From the NCBI GenBank assembly GCA_015680685.1, contig MNCI01009650.1:609540-673539 (forward strand): DNA of 64,000 bases, written 5' to 3'. Positions 21,448-32,173 of this stretch are shown here, one piece after another. The DNA is from Gnetum montanum (Eukaryota > Streptophyta > Gnetopsida > Gnetales > Gnetaceae). Under the pieces are notes generated by a model. The model did no database searches. It had not been told where the DNA came from and saw only the letters and a program-made list of their open reading frames with translations. Made by a program: the position numbers and the translations under genes. Position 1 is the stretch's first letter, and the number at the start of each line of letters is the position of its first letter.

Positions 21448-24440
21448 ATGGAATCTTCTCAGATCAAAGCAACACTACCTGTCACTGACCTTAATGCCAA
21501 AATCTTAAATCCTGTGACTGCAACTAAATCCATAATTGCTGTTGGGGAGATGAACCCTCAAGGGCCAACTCGTCAGTCACTTAGGCTACAAGGCAAGGAC
21601 CCCGCCTACACGATCCTCACCCCAGAACAATACAATTTCATCTACGTAAAGATCCAAGCTAACCTACCCATCGATCACATGGAAATGGAAGCAAAGTGAC
21701 ATTACGAACTCATCTATAATGGAGGCCATAACTTTATCCCTTCAGCATATGACATAATTCCCCTCTCTAAATCCCACCATGAACTCATATCCTAGCTCCT
21801 CATGGCAAGGAATCAAACCTTGCAGCAACCCACCGTAGAGCCTCAGAATAGAGATGATGAAGATGATTTCACGGCCCAATCCAAACATGGGGATTCGTAC
21901 CACACTCTCAATCCTCATACATATGCGAACCCATTATTCCATCCTTTCATGGGAGAGACCATGTCTCTTCAATCATTTAAAAGCACTCAAGCACCTATTT
22001 CTCAACAAGAGGCACCCATTCTCACTCATACTCTCCCCACGACTGACACCCAATTCAATGTGTCCATCTCCGTTATTCCTCTGGTCACCATGCTATCCCC
22101 TCTCCTACAAGTACAACCCCAAAAATTCTCCTCTCAAACTAATGTAGGAGTGACATTCCCACCCCAAGTAATTGGGATGCCATCCGTGATACCTACTTCT
22201 ATATCTACTCACTATATACCACGAGTGAAAATCCAAGAAACATCCTTCACTACTTCAACTCAACAGGTTCAGGGTGTTTCCTCACAAATTGTAATTGGGC
22301 AGTGGCCTGCACCTATTATTCAACAACATCAACCGACTCATTACAGCATACCACCTATTGCAATCCCATCCATGAATGTTCCTAAAAGACAACCATCAAC
22401 AACCCTATAGTCACCTTTCCCACAAATCACACAACAATCTAACTATTATCATGCTCAATCTAATCAACCAGCTAGTCCACCTAGTGCCCAAGAATGGGCA
22501 GAGGCTAGAAAAATGATGCAAGCATTAACCGATGAGGTAAAGCACCTTAAAATGGAAAACACTGAAGAAGTCAAGGTGATGGATTTCTATCAGGATGATC
22601 TGATTAGTCTTTAGTGCCACCATTGACTCTACCAAAAGGAATTTCGTTGTCACAATTGACCAAGTATAATGGAGAGGGAGATCCAAGTGCTCACTTAGTG
22701 ACGTTCCAATTGGAGTGTCTATTACTTCAGGCCTGGCCTCATGCAATCCTGCGTGTGTTTGCCATGTCTTTAACTGGAAGAGCCTTAGACTGGTACCGAA
22801 CCCTACCGCGTAACTTCATATCCTCTCTAGAGGATTTGTTACATCAATTCGTCATTTAAGTATAACCTAAAGCCTAAAGCCACACTGGACAATCTAATCC
22901 AAATAAAACAAGCGTCATTAGAGCCCATACAAAAGTTCATCCAAAGATGGAGTGTTGCCCTTAACGAACTTCACGAGCCCATCTCGGAAACGTATTTACT
23001 CACAATCCTCAAAGGTGCTGTAAATGACTTTGTTAAGTCAAAACTCTACTATTTGAATGCTCGTACTTTGATTCAAGCATTTTTCCAAATCAAAAACATA
23101 GAAGAGGAAATGTAGACAAGTCATGATCTAGCTTACCTAACTTTTAAAAGCCAATATACAAGGAAAGATAAGGATAAGTCTAAAATGACAGTTGCAGTAG
23201 TAGCGGAGGCAGCTCGACCCAACAATGCAGGGTAGAAAGGGAAGCAACCCGTTGCCCCCACTAGTCACGAAAGAACTGCTCCTCCACCTACACCTGAATC
23301 CTCCTCTACTCAAACTACTAACATGGGTCACACTCGTACCTTTGAAAGAAAGGACCCTTTCCAATACACACCCTTACCCATGAGGCCTTCACAACTACTA
23401 GACCAACTTCTAAAGGCTAGGTTGATTTAGCATAAGCAAATGTCTCCTGCAGCGTCTCAAAGACATGAACAGTACTATGAGTTGGTTAAAAATCCAACGT
23501 TAGCAACAGCTAATGAACCCCCTATCCCAAGGGGTTTTAGGTTAGATAGATTCTATGAGTATCACCAAAGGTGTGATCATAGAACCGATTATTACTTTAC
23601 CCTAAAATAGGACATACAACGTATGATTGATAGAGGTGAGATAGTATTTGATGAAGCCAACCCAATAAGACCTCAAAATCAATCTATGGGGATCTACAAA
23701 GACCCTCTTAATACCAAAGAGGTTCCCTATGTGATTAACACCATCCATGTCAACAATGAACAAGACATCCCTCAAAGGCCTTTTCTAATTCGTATGTCTG
23801 ACGAAACCATGTCCATGCTTACACCTCTGCAAGCTCCTTTTTCCACGCATACACCACCTAACCACGAAAACCATTTGTCATCCACGTACATCCAACGGTT
23901 GCAACAACAAACATACCATCGCAAACTCGACCTACTCCATTTGTGATTTCGGTGCCACAACACTCCGATGTACAACCCCTGATAGTTCCTCTATGACCCT
24001 CACGAGAACGCCTCGCTAACAGACTGACCAGGGAATGTTTGGCAAAAGAGCATCACGATCATGAGTTAGGACCACCCAAACCCACACCATTGAATGTCGT
24101 CCCTATGATTCCAGTTACTGATCAACCTAACACGAGTTGTTAAAAAAAGAACTCAAGAGTGTCCAATATCCCAAGCTCAATAGCTACAGCTAATAATGCG
24201 AAAGCTCTCCTGTAAGAGGTACAAATGTTGGGTCAAATGGACCAAGTCTCAATAGATAAAAACATTCCAAATAGCAAAGACTTGGCCAGTGCCCTACATA
24301 GGCCCTAAAGCAAAAGAACACCTCCCTAAGCCTATATGATCTGGTAATGACCTCCCTGGTACATCAGGAAGCTCTAGTGCATATGTTGACTTCAATCCTT
24401 ATGAGTGAAGACCTTCTTGCAAATGAGCCATCTATTTACG
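21448..24440 (+). pseudogene. Tat-like gag of C
   Basis: Start MESSQIKATLPVTD. An N-terminal extension carries the motif RQSLRLQGKDP, also in D as RRSLRLQGRDP, and EQYNFIYVKIQANLPIDHME. Then comes a Pro/Gln/Thr-rich linker (21800-22500). The gag core at 22600-23160, in other frames, has YNGEGDPSAHLVTFQ, SLTGRALDWYRTLP, FIQRWSVALNELHEP-like, ILKGAVNDFVKSKLYYLNAR. A Cys/His segment near 23550 corresponds to CNYHQRNGHGTDYC of D. At least one frameshift and several stops are present. Confidence 0.85.
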
Positions 24441-24484
24441 TCGTATTGTCTCCACATCAAGAATCGAGATCTGCATCTCTAGGA

Positions 24485-25216
24485 TTTCATGTAAATGACA
24501 TTAAATAAGATGAAAAAATGGGAGAGGTCACTACTACCCCTATGTTTATAACAATACAAGTTAACCAATTTAAGATTCATAGGGTGCATGTCGATGAAGG
24601 AGCGGTAACAAACATAATACCCTTCCCGGTCATCGAATGATTGGGTCTCGCAGAACAAATGCGGCCAACAACAACATCATTCTTGAAATCTTTCACTGGT
24701 TCCCATGTCGTGGTAAAAGGCATGATTACCTTGGATTTCATAGCAGGGGACCACTTCCCCACATTGGCTGAATTCGTAGTTGTAGATGAAATTTTGGGGT
24801 TCAATCTAATTTTGGGATGGCCTTGGTTAGCTCAATTAAAAGCCATATCATCACCAATCCATCAAGAAATTCACCTACCTTATGAGGGTGGTGAAATCAT
24901 CATACATGGAGATACAGCGACATCATTTACTTCCTCACATGTAGGAACAAGTCAAGGGTCAGAGGTTGAACTCTCTAAACCTAAGCAAGACAACACTAGT
25001 GAAGCCCTAGACAATGGGCAATCTCCAACCTATGACCCTTCTAAAATTAAGGAGGCAATAGAAGATGCATACATAGGAACCATTCCCACAGATATCCCTT
25101 GGTCAGAACTACCATTTGACGTATCCAGCGAGGGGGACGGAAAGTACAAAATCATGCCTATGCATTCCACCTCATACAAAAAATTGCGAAAATTAAAAAA
25201 GCAGATCAAAAACTAA
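24485..25216 (+). pseudogene. Tat-like protease of C
   Basis: VHVDEGAVTNIIPFPVIE gives the aspartic protease active site in the form D-E-G-A (Tat elements usually D-G/T-G-A/S). It is followed by a stop, then FKSFTGSHVVVKGMITLDFI-type sequence with the second conserved part GFNLILGWPWLAQLKAISSP. The final segment IPWSELPFDVSSEGDGKYKI is shared with D (VPWAKLPFNVISEGDAEYRI). The frame ends at 25216 without reaching RT, which begins only at about 47.5 kb, beyond the antisense gene. In D the same break occurs at the same place. Confidence 0.85.
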
Positions 25217-25735
25217 GACAAACTACTAAATGTTCAGAATGACATTAAACTACCAAGTGTTTGCAATGACATTAAACTAGTCACGGTCAGGAATGGCCAA
25301 TTCCTTTTAAATTCACTGAAACAACTACAGTCTCCTCCTTTTCTTCGACAAAGATGCAATAGTCCATCATGACTTTAAACTGACACGTGTAGCTTGAAAT
25401 GGCTTTAAACTAGAGTATAATACATTGCCAATTTACCAAAATCCTGCTACATCATTATTTTTTACATTTCACAAATTGTGATTTTCGTTTATCTTATGTT
25501 TACCAGTTACAATTCCAGTTTACATTTACATTCACAAATAAACTCAAAAAAGTAAAACAGAATATATAAATATATGTAATGCAGAGTGTTAACGTGGCAA
25601 TAGGATGATAGCATATTACACCATGATCATGTTACATCTGTCCTTGCACATTCCAAAAACAAAATAACAAGTCGAAAAACTAAAACAAAATGACAAGACT
25701 AACAAGCCAAATCAAGCACTAACACTAGGAGGGGG
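25217..25735 (+). other. Spacer between protease and antisense gene of C
   Basis: Noncoding. 25225-25420 holds diverged short units around ATGACATTAAACT and ATGGCTTTAAACT, counterparts of the AGTTTAGTGTCATTTCGGAC units of D at 36765-36890. The rest is AT-rich. Confidence 0.6.
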
Positions 25736-25804
25736 CTAGTCCCCAAAATCCTCTACGTTATTAGCCCCCATCCCACTAGGGCCAGCCTCATCATCGCCAC
25801 GTTT
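25736..25804 (-). pseudogene. Antisense gene of C, exon 8 (separated from exon 7 by D)
   Basis: Minus strand: acceptor ...GTGATAG at 25805, then an in-phase short exon reading RGDDEAGPSGMG and ending in TAG at 25736. It matches exon 8 of D's copy (DEGGDETREAGPSGAG, 36331-36432) in position, phase 0, acidic composition and the EAGPSG core. The exon was originally close to exon 7 at 42387; D now separates them by 16.4 kb. Confidence 0.75.
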
Positions 25805-25949
25805 CTATCACAAAGAAAAGAAAATAAAATAACAAAATAAGTAAACACACAAACACACAAAAACAAGTAAAAAGAGCAAAAACACGAAGGAAGATGATGA
25901 TGATTAAGCAATAAAACAATACAAGACTAAAACACTCATAGGTGGGGAC

Positions 25950-27194
25950 TGTATCGCCTGAAATCGTCGGTCCCCGGCTGGAAGGGAAAATAGAGACCGC
26001 GGGATCGCAGGATGGGCACAGATGACCCTACCTTCGCCTGAGGGCGAGCTGGAATGCACGAAGGTAGGGTACCTTGGGTGGTCCGCACGCGGATCAGACA
26101 AGGATTTCCCCGAGCGCCACCGAAGTGTTATACGCTGGGTTATGTGTAAACAGAGTGTAAACAGTGAAACAGACGCAGATAGGGCGTAAGCGTAAAGGGA
26201 CGTAAATAGGGTCAAGCATAAACAGCGTAAACAAATATAGGCCCAGCGTAAGCATATACAGGTGTGAACAGCATGAACGGCGTAAACAAGTATAAAGAGC
26301 GTAAGCAAATGTAAACAGCGTAAGCAGTGTGGGCGTATACGGACGCAAACGGGGCATGAACGTAAACAGGCATAAACGAAGCGTGGGCCAAATTAATGTA
26401 AAACTGTAAAAGAACTTGCAACAAACGTAAACAATGGATTACAGATTCAAAATGTTGTGCACCGGTCTAACGCAGTCATGTAGGGACACAAGGCGGACGT
26501 AAAGCCCCAGTGGATGCAGGGAAGCGGCTGGTTGGCATGGTAGGCGGAGCGCGGATTGTGCTCGGCGTACAGAACTTCCAGCGTAAGCGTAAACGTAAAG
26601 GGGTTTCTGGGCTCTTGTTTGCAGCGTAATTGCTCTGGGTCTTGCTCTGGTAAATTTTTGCCCACCTCGAATTTACGGGAAACTGGGCTATTTATAGGGG
26701 TAGGGTTACTGAGAAAATTAGACTGGGAGACACGTGGCGTATAGATCAGGCGTTTACAATTTAGAAACATGGTATATGCTGGGCGTATACGCTACAACAG
26801 GCCGGCGTATACGCTGGGCGTATACGCTGGTCGTGGACTTGGATGGATGCTGGCATATACGCTGGGGCGTATACGCTGATGGATGCTGGACGTCGACTTG
26901 CTTCAATTCTTGCTCCCGTTGCACCTGCTAAGCATGCGTGTGAGGTGTGTATGCTGAGCGTCGGGCGTAGACGCCGGGTGTAGATGCTGGGCGTAGACGT
27001 CGGCACAACACTTGGTTTAAAACTGGGCGTATACGCTGGGTGCATATGCTAGCATAACACTTAGTAAAAACCAGGTGTTTCGATTCTCAAAATTGTCCTG
27101 TGTAACTTCAAATGTAGCCAAAGTCGTCTGTGGGTCACGGGGATCTGCTTCTTGTCAGACAAATGCTAAACTCAAAAATTTTTGTGGTGTTTCA
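25950..27194 (-). repeat. 3' LTR of D
   Basis: 1245 bp, minus strand TGAAACACC...GGCGATACA. Contains CTATAAATAG (26697-26688), many GCGTATACGC and GCGTAAAC words (26090-26440, 26750-27060), and two U5 hairpins: arms 26026-26036/26059-26069 (11-bp perfect stem CCCTACCTTCG) and 26072-26103. Confidence 0.92.
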
Positions 27195-27210
27195 TTGGCC
27201 CCTCTTTGTT
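27195..27210 (-). other. Polypurine tract of D
   Basis: Minus strand AACAAAGAGGGGCCAA directly before the LTR start TGAAAC. The identical 16 bases precede C's 3' LTR at 52447-52462. It would prime plus-strand DNA synthesis. Confidence 0.88.
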
Positions 27211-28449
27211 GGCACTTGGAGGAATCGACCCGAGAAGCGTCGACAAAGAAGCGTAAAACACCACAAGCAACCTGATAAAAGCTTTGTCCCTTGCCACTCG
27301 ACTAGACATCATCGTACTGTGTTCAGTGGTGAATGGGATTGAAAGGGCGAGATTGGTAGCTGGTATGAGAGAAGGGATTGTGGGGATCGGTGACTGCCCA
27401 AGGGATCATGCTGGGGAAGTGGGATGTTCAGGGGTGCGGCCTGCCAGTCCTTGTCGATAGCCATCTTTTGGCAGACTCAGAATTCAAGCATGTGATGTGC
27501 GTCCTTTGGCGGAATAGTGCTCTTGGTGATTTTTCAAGAGAACCGGTTGTCACTACCAAAGCCACGGGGTGATGTTTTGCATTCTTTGGAGGAACAGCTC
27601 CCTTCTTTGGGAAAACTGTTAGCGAAGAGCCAAAGCCATGCGATAGGATGTTTCTTGACTGGTTTTGACATGAGTACGTGTTTTCAAGACCGATACCTTC
27701 CCGCATGGGGCTTATATGGGAAGTGCCAAGGGTCCCGGCTTTTTTTTTTGTTGAACTATTTGTTTTGTACTCATGTGTGAATATTGTGTTTTGTGCGTTG
27801 CAACTGCTGTAATGTTTTGTAGTGTGCAATAGTTTGATGAATAGATGAGGAATTTTCGGGGAATGGGAATGTACGGGTTAACGGTTTGATTCAGTCTTGT
27901 AAGGTGGATTAATGGACATTGCCTCATCTTGTTTCCTATGATGAAATGCACTCTCGTACGAGCACCACCGAGCGTCATCCTGTAAACATAAATCCAAGGA
28001 GACAAGAAAACCATGAGTGAATAGATGAGCTTAGACTTAAACAGCTGCAGGTGAACAAAAATATTAGGGGCAATTCTGAGCACTGAGTGTGAATGTCGAC
28101 GATGTTGGAGAGGTTGTGTGCCGATGAGGGATGGGATGATTCTGATGAATGAATGTGGCTATGGAGTAAAGAGCCGAAGATGAGCGTGCCAGTTTATAGT
28201 CTTAGCGGGCTATGAAGAGGCGGGCTAGTTTAGAGTCTTAGCGGACTCTGTGGGGTATCAGTTTATTGTCATAATGCCAGGACATGGTATTAGTTTTAAG
28301 TTGTAACCCAAGACTATTCTGTGGTGTCAGTTTATAGTCATAACCCAGAACTTATCTGTGGTATCAGTTTATAGTCGTGATTCCAGGACTATTCTGTGGT
28401 ATCAGTTTAAAGTCGTGATTCCAGGACTAGCGCGTACCTGAGTTCGAAT
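27211..28449 (-). other. 3' noncoding region of D with conserved block and 38-bp repeats
   Basis: 27480-27730 (minus) aligns with C at 51980-52200 (CTTCCCATATAAGCCC, GTCTTGAAAACAC, CCTCCAAAG-type words, CTATCGACAAGGAC). A minus-strand open frame at 27428-27829 exists in D but is broken in C, so coding is unlikely. 28250-28435 carries about five copies of a 38-bp unit (TGTGGTATCAGTTTATAGTC). 27835-28250 shows nothing recognisable. Confidence 0.65.
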
Positions 28450-30447
28450 TCATGTATAGAACAGTTTTAGGAATAAGTGATTGGTTGGATTTGCAAATTC
28501 TTTTCCGTCCATGTCAGCTAGCTTGAATGCTCCTTTGTCAAATGCTTTGATGACCAGATAAGGCCCTTCCCAGTTGACTGAGAATTTATTTGGGTGTTCC
28601 CAAACAACCTTAAGCACAAGGTCTCCTTCTTTGATGGGGCGCTTATGAATGTCATGTCGATGTCGTTGCCGTTGTTGTTTCTGGTACCATTCGATCTGAT
28701 CGAGTGCGCGCACGCGCTCCTCCTCCACCGAGTCCAGGTCAATGATGCATAGATCGTTGTTTTGCCCATCGTCGAGAAGTCCAGAAAGTGTGATCCTTAG
28801 AGATGGTACCTATAATTCCAAAGGTAAAACAGCTTCTGAACCGTAAACAAGACTGTATGGAGTGTTACCTGTCAAAGTCTGATGTGTAGTACGGTATGCC
28901 CACAATGCATACACCAGTTGTTCGTGCCATCTTCGTTTGCTTTGGGCAAGCATCTTTTTGAGTACTGTGATGATTGTCTTATTCGTTGCTTCCGCCTGCC
29001 CATTTCTCTGAGGATAATAAGGGGATGAAAACGAATGGTTGATCCCCAGACTATCACAAAACGTTTTGGTCTCGGCACTGCTAAATTGTGGCCCGTTGTC
29101 AGTGATGATTGTCATGGGAATGCCAAAATGGGTTACAATGTTTTCGAGGATGAAGTGGCACACCTGTTTAGAAGCAGTTTTGCGAAGGGGTGCCGCTTCC
29201 ACCCATTTCGTGAAGTATTTAGTTGTTGTTATGATAAAGCCATGCCCAGCAGAAGATGTGGGTGTTATCGGGCCAATGAGGTGCAGTCCCCACTTCTGGA
29301 AGGGCCATGTGATTTGCGTTGTGTGCAACTCATTTGGTAGGATATGGATGAGATTACCGTGTTTTTGACAAATACTACATGTTTTCACCTTGGACTGACA
29401 GTCGTATTCCATGTGTGGCCAGTAATAGCCTAAGCATTTTATTTTTGTTGCCATTGCTTTTGGTGCAATGTGTCCCCCGCATATTCCGTCGTGTACTTGT
29501 TCAACAATTTTTTGGGCTTTGGTACTATTGATGCATGTTAATAGTATACCTTCGTAGGATCGGCGACACAATGTGTCTCCTACTATTGTGTATTTTTTAG
29601 AACGCTTGCATACTGTATCCTTTTGTGCGTTGGTTAAATGTTGTGGCGTTTCACCGCGCAGGAGGTATTCTTTTACGTCATCGTACCATTCATTGGCATG
29701 TGTTGTACTGACAGATGCGATTGGCAGCATGTCGAGAGTATTAGTTATGGGCTCGGCACAACTAGTTACGGAGCTTGGTAGTGCGTGAAACATGTAAGGG
29801 GATATGTTTAATGCCAAGGTTGTTAATGTGTCTGCAATGGTATTGTCATTCCTAAAGATATGTTGGACATCAACATTTTCGAATTGTTTAAGTAGGTGTT
29901 TGGCCAAATCACAGTATGGTTGTAGGTGTTGCGCTTTACATGTATAGACGTCTGTGACTTGGTTCACAACTAGTTGTGAGTCCCCTCTGACTACAAGTCG
30001 TGTAATGTCCGAAGCTAGTGCGGCCACGAGACCTCTGAGGAGACCTTCATACTCTACTATGTTGTTAGTACAATGAAAGTTGAAGCGATAGGCGAAAGGC
30101 TTAATTTCTCCAGAGGGGTATGTGATTACAGCGGCAGCACTTCCTCCTCGAGAGGTGGATGCTCCATTGAAGTTTGGAATCGCATCGTAGTCATCTGGCA
30201 CCGTATCTATTGCATTTACATTTTTGTCTGGGAATTCGGGTTCTATTGTACCTGGATCATGTGTTGGTGACGTGGTCATTTGATTTGCTTTGGCTTGGCC
30301 TTTTACTGACGATTGTGCCACGTAGTGCAGGTCAAACTTAGCTATGATTGCCTTCCAACGGGCTATCCTGCTTGATTCATAGATGTTTCCAGTTATAGCT
30401 CTGAGTACATTATCTTTGCAAATTATGTTAACTCGNGAAAATGACAA
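28450..30447 (-). pseudogene. Second RNase H and integrase of D
   Basis: The frame 30447-28810 carries the end of the RT-linked RNase H (VNIICKDNVLRAITGNIYES). The second, Tat-type RNase H has FNGASTSRGGSAAAV (first Asp replaced by Asn), NNIVEYEGLLRGLVAA, VRGDSQLVVNQV. The integrase H2C2 finger is HDGICGGHIAP...CSICQKHG, and the catalytic core has WGLHLIGPI (first Asp replaced by His), ITDNGPQFSS and PQRNGQAEATNK (second Asp and Glu present). A frameshift near 28810-28730 leads into the C-terminal part (DLVLKVVWEHPNKFSVNWEG, PYLVIKAF) ending at 28450. It would insert element cDNA into chromosomes; as it stands the active site is incomplete. Confidence 0.9.
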
Positions 30448-30616
30448 GCCGTTTTACATCTACCTGGCCACATCAGAATCATCAATCGTATCCACGCTGT
30501 GCCAGAAACAAGATGACGGAACTGAAGTCCCTGTATANATGGGTAACTAATGCATGGCTCAGGTAGTATACAGGGACTTCAGTTCCGTCATCTTGTTTCT
30601 GGCACAACATGGATGC
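30437..30616. other. Probable misassembly beside gap (inverted duplicate)
   Basis: Single undetermined bases at 30436 and 30538 bound a segment whose plus strand encodes RNase H (KPFYIYLATSESSIVSTLCQ), although D's pol lies on the minus strand. Then 30550-30616 repeats about 50 bases of it in inverted orientation, on the correct strand. This pattern is typical of contig joins. Confidence 0.75.
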
Positions 30617-31554
30617 NNNNNNNNNNNNNNNNNNNNNNNNNNNNNNNNNNNNNNNNNNNNNNNNNNNNNNNNNNNNNNNNNNNNNNNNNNNNNNNNNNNN
30701 NNNNNNNNNNNNNNNNNNNNNNNNNNNNNNNNNNNNNNNNNNNNNNNNNNNNNNNNNNNNNNNNNNNNNNNNNNNNNNNNNNNNNNNNNNNNNNNNNNNN
30801 NNNNNNNNNNNNNNNNNNNNNNNNNNNNNNNNNNNNNNNNNNNNNNNNNNNNNNNNNNNNNNNNNNNNNNNNNNNNNNNNNNNNNNNNNNNNNNNNNNNN
30901 NNNNNNNNNNNNNNNNNNNNNNNNNNNNNNNNNNNNNNNNNNNNNNNNNNNNNNNNNNNNNNNNNNNNNNNNNNNNNNNNNNNNNNNNNNNNNNNNNNNN
31001 NNNNNNNNNNNNNNNNNNNNNNNNNNNNNNNNNNNNNNNNNNNNNNNNNNNNNNNNNNNNNNNNNNNNNNNNNNNNNNNNNNNNNNNNNNNNNNNNNNNN
31101 NNNNNNNNNNNNNNNNNNNNNNNNNNNNNNNNNNNNNNNNNNNNNNNNNNNNNNNNNNNNNNNNNNNNNNNNNNNNNNNNNNNNNNNNNNNNNNNNNNNN
31201 NNNNNNNNNNNNNNNNNNNNNNNNNNNNNNNNNNNNNNNNNNNNNNNNNNNNNNNNNNNNNNNNNNNNNNNNNNNNNNNNNNNNNNNNNNNNNNNNNNNN
31301 NNNNNNNNNNNNNNNNNNNNNNNNNNNNNNNNNNNNNNNNNNNNNNNNNNNNNNNNNNNNNNNNNNNNNNNNNNNNNNNNNNNNNNNNNNNNNNNNNNNN
31401 NNNNNNNNNNNNNNNNNNNNNNNNNNNNNNNNNNNNNNNNNNNNNNNNNNNNNNNNNNNNNNNNNNNNNNNNNNNNNNNNNNNNNNNNNNNNNNNNNNNN
31501 NNNNNNNNNNNNNNNNNNNNNNNNNNNNNNNNNNNNNNNNNNNNNNNNNNNNNN
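30617..31554. other. Assembly gap (938 N)
   Basis: Run of N. By comparison with C (about 47520 to 48830) the missing sequence should contain D's reverse transcriptase, about 1.2-1.3 kb, so the gap length is probably underestimated. Confidence 0.95.
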
Positions 31555-31710
31555 ACGGGATTCACATCGATATTCCTTTCAACCGCGCCGTATGGTCCAT
31601 CAATGACCAATGGCTTGGTTAAGCGCTTGCAATCTATTAGGCAAGTTCTTGTCAATAAATGGAGAGCCTGGTAAGATAGTGGAGGTCGTTTTAGGTCTTT
31701 TGGCAATCTT
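31555..31710 (-). pseudogene. Start of the RT exon of D
   Basis: Minus strand VIDGPYGAVERNIDVNP next to the gap corresponds to VNGPHRAIQREINLKP of C just upstream of its RT (about 47500-47550). It is the first recognisable coding sequence upstream of RT, on the far side of the antisense gene from protease. Confidence 0.6.
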
Positions 31711-32173
31711 TAGTGTGCATGTCCGAAAATGGATTAACGTGACAGTGGAACGGTAGTTTAATGCCTTACCGGGCAACGAACGGCAGTTTAATGCCTTATC
31801 GGGCAACGAACGACAATTTAATTCCGAAATTTGTGTTTTATATGGTTTGTGTGTAAATTTTATATATTTTTTTGAAATATTCAAAGCGAATTCGAAAAAG
31901 CATGAAAAACGAGGCAAAAAGCAAGAAAAACGGAAAACCGGCAGCGGCGGCGGCGGCATCAGCGTCAGCGTCAGCGTCAACACGCTATAAAAGGGGAGAA
32001 GGGGCATCATTTTGTCATTTAACTTTCGAAGCGTGAGCGTAAACTGCGAGCGTAACCCCAGCATAGACGCCGAGCAAAACCCCAGCGTAGACGCCGAGAG
32101 AAAACCCCTGTTCACGCCGTGCGCAAACCACAGCGTAGACGCCGATCAGACGAGCCATGGCGTAGACGCCGAG
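31711..32173 (+). other. Region upstream of antisense gene of D
   Basis: 31738-31830 has three units around CGGCAGTTTAATGCCTTA, matching the GGCCTTAAACTGCC unit of C near 47300. 31940-32170 is GC-richer with repeated GCGTAGACGCCGAG and GCGTCA words and CTATAAAAGGGG at 31985-31996, a good TATA box for the plus-strand gene starting at 32174. The repeats would be its leader. Confidence 0.6.

Noticed and set aside
25904-26424. Overlapping frames rich in Leu/Tyr/Thr in D's LTR (also 41185-41642)
   Set aside because: They arise from the repeated GCGTAAAC words read in different frames; they lie within LTRs.
27428-27829. Minus-strand open frame of 133 codons in D's 3' region
   Set aside because: The homologous region of C (51980-52200) is conserved at DNA level but not open in the same frame, so protein coding is not supported.
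30550-31706. Several open frames of 337-374 codons across 30550-31706 on both strands
   Set aside because: They consist almost wholly of translated N from the assembly gap.
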